Assembly: GCA_012274165.1 (NCBI GenBank)
Contig: JAAPAA010000113.1
Location: 1-27,892 of the forward strand
DNA: 27,892 nt
Source: Thiobacillaceae bacterium
GTDB taxonomy: Bacteria; Pseudomonadota; Gammaproteobacteria; Burkholderiales; Thiobacillaceae
Reading direction: 5' to 3'
This document shows positions 8,025 through 14,914 of this stretch, piece by piece; position 1 is the stretch's first letter, and every line of letters begins with the position of its first letter. The translations under genes and the position numbers were made by a program. The notes under the pieces were generated by a model. It searched no databases and was not told the origin of the DNA. It saw nothing but the letters and a program-made list of their open reading frames with translations.

Positions 8025-8509
8025 TCAGTCCGTCACTGTTTGCGCAAGGTTTTGCAACGTCTTGATTCGAAAATCAGTTTCGGTGTCTCTGCGGGGATTC
8101 TTTACCCGAATTTGTACCGCACAGGCTTAGTGCAGTAAGAGTCCAACTGGTCACTGCTTTATAACCAGAGTCTGCTCGTCGGCCGAAGCTGCCGCTGGAG
8201 ATTTTGCCGTCTACTTCAGCTATGAATTCGTTACCGGACATAGGCCAGGAAATCTCACCGAAAGCAGCTTTCTGATTTCCTCTGCGGCAGGTCCCGACCA
8301 ATATGCGTCATCCAAGCTAAGGTCTGAACGGCTGAAAAGGAGCGATAACCGGCAGCTGTACACTATTCCCCAATCTGCCAATAATCGTCCTCAAACCAAC
8401 ATTCAGGTCTATTCGCTGGATCTTCTCATTCACCCAATTATCGTGTTTCTTTGCACGAACACATGGAGGGGTTTGGCAAGCAAAGTCTTGGACCGCAAGC
8501 AAAACAAAA
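8025..8509. other. Gene-poor spacer without recognised genes
   Basis: About 485 bases between the pseudogene and the terminator. Base composition is more AT-rich than in the flanking operons. Two minus-strand open frames occur here (8074-8301 and one from 8706 ending at 8317), but neither has a ribosome binding site or recognisable protein features, and the latter overlaps the 3' part of the PEP-CTERM gene in another frame. No repeat, tRNA or clear promoter was seen. Confidence 0.5.
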
Positions 8510-8533
8510 CGGCGACCAAAGTCGCCGCTTTTT
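8510..8533. terminator. Bidirectional rho-independent terminator
   Basis: A 7-bp perfect stem (CGGCGAC at 8510-8516, GTCGCCG at 8521-8527) with loop CAAA. On the plus strand it is followed by CTTTTTT; on the minus strand the flanking A-rich bases read TTTTGTTTT. It lies 25 bases after the stop of the leftward PEP-CTERM gene and serves it directly. On the plus strand it would stop transcription running on from batD. Confidence 0.88.
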
Positions 8534-8551
8534 TCACCCCGAGAATCTTGT

Positions 8552-9742
8552 TCAGGCTTTGCGGCGCACGAAGCCCAGACCGGCAAGCCCGAGACCGAAC
8601 AATGCAAGGGTGGCCGGCTCAGGCACTGTTGACGATGTCGCCGAAACGAATTTGCCAAACAGTCCGTTTGCCCCGTTGTTCGGGCCCGCAGTAAAGAAGA
8701 GTTCATTGGTTAGGCCGCCATTTCCTCCATTGCCAAAGGCCAATGCCCGTAGCCCGCCTATTACAATGGGATTGTTGGTGGGGTCATCAAGCGATCCCAG
8801 AAGATTGCCTGTCAAAGGGTCGAACGCGTTGATGAGTCCATCCCCGGAATTAGCCACCAGCAGATCATTACTAAACTCACCGAAATCATTGGGCGCCAAT
8901 GTCAACCCCCAAGGGGAATTGAGTGGCCCATTGGAAATCAGGCGCTTGATCAGGTTGCCATCCGTATCGAACACGTCAACGAGGCCGTTGCCAGTCCCCG
9001 GAACATCGTCTATCCCCGCGCTATTCTGCAGGGCATAGGTCACATATAGATTGCCGCCCAGGTTCTGGATATTGAATGGGGCGTAACCCGACGGCAGACT
9101 TGGATCGGTGAACGAGCCTGGCAGAGTGGTTGGCGCGAAATTAGTGTCGAAAATATCGATCTTGCCCTGACTGAAATTAGCCGCGTAGAGGAAAGCGTTT
9201 GTACCACTTGCGCCTATGGCCAGCCCCTTGTAGTTGGCGCCCGAAGCCGAGTTATCGACCGTGCGGATGGCATTGGTCCCTGATGCCCAACCGGAAATCG
9301 TGCCATCTTCAGTCGCGAAGATGAACCTTGCCGACTGTCCCGGGGCAACAAGGAAATCGGCCCCCCCGTTGAATACCAAACCTGTGGGGGTGGACGGGCT
9401 GCTTCCCCCTATTGGGGGAGGAACGGTGACGGCCAGGGCCTGTGCGGTCCCAGCCCCGTTATATAGGGTGGAAAGACCTGTGCCATTGTCTGATACCCAG
9501 AATGGACTGGTGGGGCTGGTGGCCATGCCCCACGGGTTGATCAAGTTAGCGTCAGTTGTGGTGCCGGACATACTGCCATCGGAAACCAGATTGGTCTGAA
9601 TATAGGTTGCACTCGCGGGCACTGAAAAAGTTACCGCAGCAATCAGCACAGCGGCTGCGGCGCTACTGGAACAGCAAAACTTTGACAGAAGGTGCCTTGG
9701 CGGATTTGAGTCATTGGGTTTCAGAAAGTCTGTAGCTTGCAT
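8552..9742 (-). CDS. TIGR03118-type PEP-CTERM exported protein
   Basis: A 396-residue protein. The ATG at 9742 has a near-perfect Shine-Dalgarno sequence (GGAGGAG, 7-8 bases before it), so the longer frame from 9841 is not used. Residues about 20-47 are a signal peptide (AAAAVLIAAVTFSVPASA). The body has Asn/Gly-rich repeated loops (NPWGMATSPTSPFWVSDNGT; NSPWGLTLAPNDFGEFSNDL), matching my memory of TIGR03118 and suggesting an NHL- or propeller-like fold. The C-terminal 24 residues form a PEP-CTERM sorting signal: VPEPA, a hydrophobic helix, then RRKA. In this class the protein crosses the inner membrane through Sec, then exosortase EpsH/XrtA cleaves the tail; products go to the surface or to exopolysaccharide and floc material. 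No exosortase gene is in this window. It is monocistronic, with a terminator after it and a sigma-54 promoter candidate before it. Confidence 0.9.
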   Translation of the reverse strand: MQATDFLKPNDSNPPRHLLSKFCCSSSAAAAVLIAAVTFSVPASATYIQTNLVSDGSMSGTTTDANLINPWGMATSPTSPFWVSDNGTGLSTLYNGAGTAQALAVTVPPPIGGSSPSTPTGLVFNGGADFLVAPGQSARFIFATEDGTISGWASGTNAIRTVDNSASGANYKGLAIGASGTNAFLYAANFSQGKIDIFDTNFAPTTLPGSFTDPSLPSGYAPFNIQNLGGNLYVTYALQNSAGIDDVPGTGNGLVDVFDTDGNLIKRLISNGPLNSPWGLTLAPNDFGEFSNDLLVANSGDGLINAFDPLTGNLLGSLDDPTNNPIVIGGLRALAFGNGGNGGLTNELFFTAGPNNGANGLFGKFVSATSSTVPEPATLALFGLGLAGLGFVRRKA

Positions 9743-9800
9743 ATATTTCTCCTCCGGCAAGGAATTGTGTAGCAACGCAACCTGGAAACGTAGCCAAACC

Positions 9801-9816
9801 TGCATTAAACATGCCA
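9801..9816 (-). promoter_or_regulatory. Candidate sigma-54 (-24/-12) promoter of the PEP-CTERM gene
   Basis: On the minus strand the sequence reads TGGCATG-TTTA-ATGCA. It matches the sigma-54 consensus TGGCACG-N4-TTGCW with two mismatches, and the invariant GG and GC are exactly 10 bases apart. Transcription would begin near 9790, leaving a leader of about 48 bases that holds the strong ribosome binding site. Sigma-54 control with the PrsK/PrsR regulators is known for PEP-CTERM genes in related bacteria. Confidence 0.6.
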
Positions 9817-9842
9817 TGTCGTGAAAAGCGATTTCTTTCAAG

Positions 9843-10337
9843 CACCTGGCAAAAAATAAGTTGTTTAGTTAATTGAGTATGTAAAGTAATTCGACACAAT
9901 TCATCTCATTCAATCCTGGCGGATAGCTTTGGGGTTGGATTCGGATGGCTCAGATGTCCTTGGGCTTGAGTGGTGGCTTTTGGCCGACCAGCTTGCCTTT
10001 GTTCCAAGATTAGCGTTCCGTCTGGCCCTGGAGCCGGCTCGTAATTCATAGCTGTCCAGACAGTCATTCTGGGAAGGCCGCTTGGCGAGATGCTTTCAAC
10101 GACTCCGGGCAGCAACGGAGTGTAAACAAGGCAAAGAAGGTAGTTATTCCGACATCCGCACGGAATTGCAAGAAGCGCAGCGAATTGCTCACGTGGGTAG
10201 TTGGAAGCGGCAACCTGCGCGACACCGGTCATTCAGCTGAGGCGACGCCACCGGCCGCAAAGGCCGATCAAGAGACAGTCGTCGCACCCTGGCTGAACTT
10301 CCGTAACGGGTCGGCTCAGACTCCGAGCAAAGTAAAC
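9843..10337. other. Spacer between PEP-CTERM gene and fliR
   Basis: About 500 bases with no gene I can name. An AT-rich block (9850-9910) lies upstream of the sigma-54 candidate and could hold activator sites. A minus-strand open frame (9906-10232, 108 codons) is described separately. The part from 10200 to 10337 shows nothing recognisable. Confidence 0.45.
9906..10232 (-). CDS. Doubtful open frame, 108 codons
   Basis: ATG at 10232 to TGA at 9906. The middle part (LLCLVYTPLLPGVVESISPS, then a TVWTAMNYEPAPGPDGT segment) looks moderately protein-like, and the tail is Gln-, Pro- and His-rich. There is no Shine-Dalgarno sequence before the ATG, no recognised domain and no neighbour to couple with. 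It could be a relic of a larger gene in this decayed region or a chance frame. I give it only because nothing else occupies the DNA. Confidence 0.2.
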   Translation of the reverse strand: MTGVAQVAASNYPREQFAALLAIPCGCRNNYLLCLVYTPLLPGVVESISPSGLPRMTVWTAMNYEPAPGPDGTLILEQRQAGRPKATTQAQGHLSHPNPTPKLSARIE

Positions 10338-10354
10338 CTGACACATGCTGTCAG
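10338..10354. repeat. Small inverted repeat downstream of fliR
   Basis: CTGACA (10338-10343) and TGTCAG (10349-10354) are inverted around CATGC. The hairpin lies 25-40 bases after the fliR stop on the minus strand, so it could act as a weak terminator, but the tract after it (GTTTAC) is poor in T. It also overlaps the possible insertion-sequence end that starts at 10349. Confidence 0.4.
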
Positions 10355-10374
10355 ATCAAGTCTGAACTTTTACA
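10349..10374. repeat. Possible solo insertion-sequence terminal repeat
   Basis: A 26-base segment that starts TGTCAGATCAAG and ends CTTTTACA, giving the TGT...ACA form seen at the ends of several DDE transposase elements; I recall similar ends on IS481-like elements. No transposase frame and no second matching end were found nearby, so if real it is a relic. The identification is from memory of similar ends only. Confidence 0.25.
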
Positions 10375-10379
10375 GGTTA

Positions 10380-11177
10380 TCAGCCGGGCGTATTTGCCCG
10401 CAGCGCGTGAATGACGCTCGTCGTTGCTTTCAGCCCATTCTGGATGATGTGCTCAAACTGCGGGGCGAAGTAGGGCAGGGTCAGGTCCAGCACGATCAGC
10501 CCAACGCCCAGGGTGATGGGAAAGCCGATTGCGAAGATATTGAGCTGGGGTGCGGAGCGCGTGAGTATGCCCAGTGCAAGGTTGGTCATGAGCAGGATGG
10601 CGATCAGGGGGATTGCCAGTTGCAGTCCCACCGCCAGCACCGTTGATCCGTACGAGGCGATGTTGAAAAAACCGGCTGCGGCGAGGGGCTGGGTGCTGAT
10701 GGGCAGGGTCTGAAAGCTGTCGACCAGTATGCCGAGCAGCAGCAGATGTGCATTGATCGCCAAAAACACCAGCATCGCCAGTAGATTGAAAAAGCGCGCA
10801 AGTATCAGCGTCTGTCCCGCACTTTGCGGGTCAAAGAAAGTTGCGAATCCCAGACCCATTTGCAATCCAACGATTTCCCCCGCCGCTTCAACTGCGGCAA
10901 ACGTCACGCGCATGATGAAACCGATGGCGATGCCGATGAGCATCTGCTGCAGCAGGATGAACAGACCTTGCCATGAGCCCAGCCCGACATCCGGCAGCGG
11001 TGGCAGGGTGGGGGCAATGATCAGGGCAGTAAAAAGTCCCAGGCCGATCTTGACGCGTGCGGGTACCGAGCGGTGACCGAATACCGGTGCCACCATGATC
11101 AGACCGAGAATTCGGGTGAGTGGCCAGATGATGCTGATGAGCCAGGTGTTGAGCTGGGCATCGGTGAGGCTGATCAT
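10380..11177 (-). CDS. fliR: Flagellar export gate protein FliR
   Basis: A 265-residue polytopic membrane protein. About six hydrophobic helices are visible, including IIWPLTRILGLIMVAPVFG near the N-terminus and LILARFFNLLAMLVFLAINA in the middle, with the conserved QMGLGFATFFDPQ segment between them. FliR, with FliP and FliQ, builds the helical export gate of the flagellar type III secretion system in the MS ring. ATG 11177 (MISLTDAQLNTW) gives the family-typical N-terminus and length; the upstream in-frame extension is the shadow of fliQ. The Shine-Dalgarno sequence is weak and 44 bases separate it from fliQ. It is the last gene of the fliLMNOPQR block. Confidence 0.97.
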   Translation of the reverse strand: MISLTDAQLNTWLISIIWPLTRILGLIMVAPVFGHRSVPARVKIGLGLFTALIIAPTLPPLPDVGLGSWQGLFILLQQMLIGIAIGFIMRVTFAAVEAAGEIVGLQMGLGFATFFDPQSAGQTLILARFFNLLAMLVFLAINAHLLLLGILVDSFQTLPISTQPLAAAGFFNIASYGSTVLAVGLQLAIPLIAILLMTNLALGILTRSAPQLNIFAIGFPITLGVGLIVLDLTLPYFAPQFEHIIQNGLKATTSVIHALRANTPG

Positions 11178-11221
11178 GCTGGAATAAAGCGCTGGATCAT
11201 GGGTTGCTGCAGGGGGGCATG

Positions 11222-11491
11222 CTAACTGATGATGCCAGGCAGACCGGTCAGCACGCGCCGCATGTAATCGGTCATTATGGTCAGCATCCATGGACCGGCG
11301 ATGGCGAAGGTGAGGAGTACGGCAAGAATTTTCGGGATGAACGACAGGCTGGCGTCGTTGATCTGGGTGGCAGCCTGAAAGATGCTGACGATGAGGCCGG
11401 CCACCAGGGTGACGAGCAGAACCGGCGACGCAACCAGAATGGTGATTTCCATTGCGGTGCGGCCGATGGTCATTACGCTTTCGGGTGTCAT
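11222..11491 (-). CDS. fliQ: Flagellar export gate protein FliQ
   Basis: An 89-residue protein, the normal FliQ size, with two hydrophobic helices (about residues 15-38 and 53-74) around the conserved QINDASLSFIPK segment. The N-terminus MTPESVMTIGR is typical. FliQ packs around the FliP-FliR core of the export gate in the cytoplasmic membrane. It starts 17 bases after fliP. Confidence 0.97.
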   Translation of the reverse strand: MTPESVMTIGRTAMEITILVASPVLLVTLVAGLIVSIFQAATQINDASLSFIPKILAVLLTFAIAGPWMLTIMTDYMRRVLTGLPGIIS

Positions 11492-11508
11492 GGCGGCGCT
11501 CCGTCGGG

Positions 11509-12261
11509 TCAGTAAAAGCTTTGTGCGAGCGAACCCAGCAGCAGATTCCAGCCGTCAACCAGCACGAACAGGATAATCTTGAAGGGCAGCGAGACGATGG
11601 CGGGCGACACCATCATCATGCCCATCGCCATCAGGATGCTGGCGACGACCATGTCGATGATGAGGAAAGGGATGAAGACGGCGAAGCCGATCTGGAAAGC
11701 GGTTTTGAGTTCGCTGGTGATGTAGGCGGGGATGAGCACGCGCATCGGCACGTCGGCAGCCGTTTTCAGCGGAGCCGAGCCGGACATTTTTACGAACAGG
11801 GCGAGGTCGGCTTCGCGGGTTTGCCTGAGCATGAAAGCGCGCAGCGGTACGGCGCCCTTGTCGAGCGCTTCGCCCATCTGGATGCGGTTTTCGGATAAGG
11901 GCTGATACGCGTCGACGTAGATCTTGTCGAGGGTGGGCCCCATCACGAACAGCGTCATGAACAGCGACAGGCCGATCAGCACCTGATTGGGTGGCGACGA
12001 CTGGGTGCCCATCGCCTGGCGCAGCAGCGACAGCACGATGATGATGCGGGTAAAGCTCGTCATCATCAGCAATGCGGCGGGCAGGAATGACAACGAGGTC
12101 ATCAGCAGCAGGGTTTGCAGGCTGAGCGTATAGGTCTGGCCGCCGCCTGCCCCCGGGGTGCTGGTGAATGCGGGCAGCCCAGCCCCCTGGGCGGCCAGCG
12201 CAAGAGAAGGCAGCGCCAGTGCCAGCGCGATCAAGCCGGTGCGGAGCAGCTTATTTTTCAC
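11509..12261 (-). CDS. fliP: Flagellar export gate protein FliP
   Basis: A 250-residue protein with a cleavable signal peptide (residues 1-23, LIALALALPSLALA), as is usual for FliP. Four membrane helices and the conserved segments MTSFTRIIIVLSLLRQAMGT and FVMGP...IYVDAYQPL, and near the end the run MAMGMMMVSPAIVSLPFK, identify it. Five FliP subunits form the core of the flagellar export gate. Its start overlaps the end of fliO by 11 bases. Length and all key segments are normal. Confidence 0.98.
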   Translation of the reverse strand: MKNKLLRTGLIALALALPSLALAAQGAGLPAFTSTPGAGGGQTYTLSLQTLLLMTSLSFLPAALLMMTSFTRIIIVLSLLRQAMGTQSSPPNQVLIGLSLFMTLFVMGPTLDKIYVDAYQPLSENRIQMGEALDKGAVPLRAFMLRQTREADLALFVKMSGSAPLKTAADVPMRVLIPAYITSELKTAFQIGFAVFIPFLIIDMVVASILMAMGMMMVSPAIVSLPFKIILFVLVDGWNLLLGSLAQSFY

Positions 12262-12703
12262 GACGCGCCTCGATCAGCTGTTTCAGGTTGGCCGCAAAAC
12301 TGGAATTGAGGACGGACGGCGCGGCTGGCCGGGCTTCGCCCTTGGGCAGCGTCATCAGGGCATTGACGCTGCCGGGGGCAACGCCCACCACCAGCCAGGC
12401 GTCGCCGATTTCGACGACGACGACCCGTTCGCGTGCGCCAACCGAAGCGCTGCTGACCACCTGCAACACACTGGATGAGCCGCCCCGTGTCACGCCGAGA
12501 CGCTTCGCAACCCAGGCGGTGGCGCCGATCAATAGCAGGACGGCAACCAGCCCGATGAATACCTGAAACAGACTGCCGGCGCCGGAAATGGCAGGCGCGG
12601 GGTCGGCAGCGAGGACTTGTGTTGGCAGGCTCATGCTCAAGCCTGCCCAGATGAACCATGAAAGCAGGCCCGCATTCAGGCCTGCCGTGGATGGGCGCTT
12701 CAT
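12251..12703 (-). CDS. fliO: Flagellar assembly protein FliO
   Basis: A 150-residue protein with an N-terminal signal or anchor helix (residues about 12-32), a transmembrane helix (about 45-65, VFIGLVAVLLLIGATAWVAK) and a cytoplasmic domain containing RERVVVVEIGDAWLVVGVAP, the FliO hallmark. FliO is a scaffold that helps FliP oligomerise. It is a weakly conserved family, and identification leans partly on position between fliN and fliP. It overlaps fliN by 4 bases (ATGA, 12700-12703). Confidence 0.93.
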   Translation of the reverse strand: MKRPSTAGLNAGLLSWFIWAGLSMSLPTQVLAADPAPAISGAGSLFQVFIGLVAVLLLIGATAWVAKRLGVTRGGSSSVLQVVSSASVGARERVVVVEIGDAWLVVGVAPGSVNALMTLPKGEARPAAPSVLNSSFAANLKQLIEARREK

Positions 12704-13095
12704 TTATTGAGTTTCCGGATGCGTTCGGCGGGGGTGATGATGTCGGTCAGGCGCACGCCAAACTTGTCGTTCACCACCACGACTTCACCTTGTGCGATGA
12801 GGCAGCCATTGACCAGCACATCCATCGGTTCACCTGCCATGCCGTCGAGTTCGACGACCGAGCCCTGCGCCAGCTGGAGCAGATTCTTGATGGTGATTTT
12901 GGTGCGTCCCAGCTCCACTGTCAGCAATACCGGGATATCCAGAATGAAGTCGATATCGTGAGTGTGGCCGCTGGCAGTATTGGTGCTGGACAGCTCCTGG
13001 AAAACCGCCGGAGCGGGCTTGACCGGTTCGGCCTGTTCCGCCATGGCGGCAGCCCAGTCATCTTCGGCGATCGGTTGGGTAAGCTCTTCAGACAT
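12700..13095 (-). CDS. fliN: Flagellar motor switch protein FliN
   Basis: A 131-residue switch protein. An acidic, variable N-terminus is followed by a C-terminal SpoA domain with VELGRTKITIKNLLQLAQGS and the ending RLTDIITPAERIRKL, typical of FliN. FliN forms the bottom of the C-ring with FliM and docks FliH. ATG 13095 was chosen over the in-frame ATG 13119 because AGGAG lies 7 bases upstream; this makes an 8-base overlap with fliM (ATGTCTGA). Confidence 0.97.
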   Translation of the reverse strand: MSEELTQPIAEDDWAAAMAEQAEPVKPAPAVFQELSSTNTASGHTHDIDFILDIPVLLTVELGRTKITIKNLLQLAQGSVVELDGMAGEPMDVLVNGCLIAQGEVVVVNDKFGVRLTDIITPAERIRKLNK

Positions 13096-14092
13096 GTTGG
13101 TCTCCTGTTGGCGGCTCATTCAAGCTGTTGGACAGCAGCTTCTCGACACGCAAGGTGTACTGGCCATTAAATTTTCCGTATGCGCATTCCATGACCGGAA
13201 CGCCGTCCACTTTGGCTTCGATGGATTGCGGGATTTCCAGCGGAATGACATCTCCCACTTTCATGTTGACGATGTCGCGCAGGCTGATCGTGGCGGTACC
13301 GAGGTCAGCGATGATCTCGACTTCCGCCATCTGGATCTGTTGCCGCATGAGACGAATCCAGCGTTTATCCACTTCGAGGTTTTCAGCCTGCAAGCTGCTG
13401 GACAGCAGGTCCTTGACCGGCTCAATCATCGAATAGGGCATGCAGATGTGCATTTCGCCACTGACCTGGCCGAGTTCGATGGCAAAGGTGACGGAAACCA
13501 CCACTTCGTTCGGCGTGGCGATATTGGCGAACTGGGTGTTCATTTCCGAACGGACGAACTCGAATTCGACCGGGTAGATCGGCTCCCAGGATTTCGAATA
13601 GGCCTCGAACACGATATGCAGTACGCGCTGGATGATGCGGTGCTCGGTCTGGGTGAAATCCCGCCCCTCGATGCGCGTATGGAATCGCCCATCGCCGCCG
13701 AACAGGTTGTCGACCATGAGAAACACCAGGTCGGGGTTGAAGATCATCAGTGCGGTGCCACGCAAGGGCTTGATCTGGATCAGGTTGAGGTTGGTCGGGA
13801 CGACCAGGTTGCGGATGAATTCGCTGTATTTCGAGACTTTGACCGGGCCAACCGAAACTTCGATTCCGCGCCGCAAAAAATTGTACAAGCCGATTCTGAG
13901 CAGACGCGCAAAACGTTCATTGATGATCTCGAGCGTGGGCATCCGCCCGCGCACGATGCGTTCCTGCGTGGCAAGGTTATACGGCCGGGCAACCGAGTGA
14001 TCGATTGCATCGGCTGGGGCCTCATCGGTTTCGCCGGTGACGCCTTTCAGCAGCGCATCGACTTCATCCTGCGAAAGAAAGTTGTCGGCCAT
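13088..14092 (-). CDS. fliM: Flagellar motor switch protein FliM
   Basis: A 334-residue C-ring protein. The N-terminal LSQDEVDALLKGV is the conserved phospho-CheY binding peptide. A linker leads to the middle CheC-like domain, which contains GGDGRFHTRIEGRDFTQTE, and the C-terminal SpoA domain ends before residue 325. FliM sets rotor direction with FliG and FliN. It starts 10 bases after fliL, and its stop overlaps fliN. Length is normal (E. coli FliM is 334). Confidence 0.98.
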   Translation of the reverse strand: MADNFLSQDEVDALLKGVTGETDEAPADAIDHSVARPYNLATQERIVRGRMPTLEIINERFARLLRIGLYNFLRRGIEVSVGPVKVSKYSEFIRNLVVPTNLNLIQIKPLRGTALMIFNPDLVFLMVDNLFGGDGRFHTRIEGRDFTQTEHRIIQRVLHIVFEAYSKSWEPIYPVEFEFVRSEMNTQFANIATPNEVVVSVTFAIELGQVSGEMHICMPYSMIEPVKDLLSSSLQAENLEVDKRWIRLMRQQIQMAEVEIIADLGTATISLRDIVNMKVGDVIPLEIPQSIEAKVDGVPVMECAYGKFNGQYTLRVEKLLSNSLNEPPTGDQHV

Positions 14093-14102
14093 GGGCGTTT
14101 TT

Positions 14103-14600
14103 TTACTGAATCACGAATGAAGTGAACAGAACATCGCTCACATGCTGCGGTTTGCCGTTGGGGTCAAACGGCTGCCGCATGAGCACCAGAATGTCCTGCA
14201 CCAGTTTCTTTTTGGTTTCCGGGTCGCCCAGGCTTTCAGCGTTCTGGCTGGACAGCAGCGTGAGCAGGCGGCTGCGTACGCGCGGCATCTGGAGTTTGAT
14301 GGCCTCGGCATCAGCCTCCTCGGCTACCTGCAGGGTAATGTCGGTTTGCAGATAGCTTTCGCCGCCCTGCAGGTTGACGGTGAAGGTTTCCAGCGGAAGA
14401 AATACCGGTGGTTTTGCCGGCTCGACATGCGCCCCTTTGGATTCATGGCTGCCTTGAGTCATGAACCACGCAGCAGCGCCTCCGCCACCGAGCAGCAGCA
14501 AGACCGCGGCAACAATGATGAACAGTTTTTTATTCGATTTTTTGACGGGTACCGCTTCTGTCTCTTCGACTTCGGCAGGCTTGGCTGCAGGTTTGGCCAT
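14103..14600 (-). CDS. fliL: Flagellar basal body-associated protein FliL
   Basis: A 165-residue single-pass membrane protein: a charged N-terminus (residues 1-25, Lys/Glu-rich), one transmembrane helix (about 26-46, LFIIVAAVLLLLGGGGAAAW) and a periplasmic domain with FLPLETFTVNLQ and YLQTDITLQV, ending in LFTSFVIQ. FliL forms a ring around the stator and affects torque. AAGGA precedes the ATG by 9 bases. It heads the fliLMNOPQR block and follows a 314-base gap, so it likely has its own promoter. Confidence 0.96.
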   Translation of the reverse strand: MAKPAAKPAEVEETEAVPVKKSNKKLFIIVAAVLLLLGGGGAAAWFMTQGSHESKGAHVEPAKPPVFLPLETFTVNLQGGESYLQTDITLQVAEEADAEAIKLQMPRVRSRLLTLLSSQNAESLGDPETKKKLVQDILVLMRQPFDPNGKPQHVSDVLFTSFVIQ

Positions 14601-14659
14601 ATTTGGCGATCCTTTACAGGGAAAAGGGGAAGCACATACGCGTCATTATCGTGGAAGCG

Positions 14660-14676
14660 TGCACATTCGATGCCGG
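14660..14676 (-). promoter_or_regulatory. Weak sigma-54-like element upstream of fliL
   Basis: Minus-strand sequence CCGGCAT-CGAAT-GTGCA. The GG and GC pairs are 10 bases apart as required, but it differs from TGGCAC-N5-TTGC at three positions. A start near 14649 would leave a leader of about 49 bases before fliL. Position is attractive, sequence fit is modest. Confidence 0.3.
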
Positions 14677-14849
14677 GAAAAGAGGGAGAAAAGGCAGGTA
14701 TATCGTTAAACCTGAAAGCCGCATTCACTGATTACAGCGATACCCGGCTGGCTATCGCCATCCATCACGCCTGAGCGCGCTGTGATTTTGATTCGTGATT
14801 CCGGAGCCCAACGGTTTTCGTTGATGCGTGCGGGTCGCTACGCTGTCAG

Positions 14850-14881
14850 GGGCGCGCCAGCCGATCTGCTTCAGCGCGCCC
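14850..14881 (-). terminator. GC-rich hairpin after fliK (possible terminator)
   Basis: GGGCGCGC (14850-14857) can pair with GCGCGCCC (14874-14881) around a 16-base loop. It lies 34 bases after the fliK stop. No T tract follows on the minus strand, so it could only be a rho-dependent pause or mRNA-stabilising hairpin. Confidence 0.35.
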
Positions 14882-14914
14882 GCATTGACAACGCATGCGT
14901 CACGCAGTGTTGCT

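Larger units (their letters stand above)
14601..14914 (-). other. Intergenic region between fliK and fliL
   Basis: A 314-base gap inside the flagellar locus. No protein gene is credible here; the open frames lack ribosome binding sites and recognisable content. It holds the fliL ribosome binding site, a weak sigma-54-like element (14660-14676) and a GC-rich hairpin (14850-14881) downstream of fliK. The gap probably separates two transcription units. Confidence 0.6.

Noticed and set aside
8317..8706. Minus-strand frame of 129 codons overlapping the 3' end of the PEP-CTERM gene
   Set aside because: It overlaps a well-supported gene in another frame, crosses the terminator and has no protein features.
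10380..11558. FliR as a 392-residue protein with an extended N-terminus
   Set aside because: The extension reads through fliQ in another frame; the family-typical start is at 11177.
14891..14900. 10-base palindrome ACGCATGCGT near the fliK stop
   Set aside because: It is short, GC-rich and single-copy as far as I could see, with no known regulator to match.
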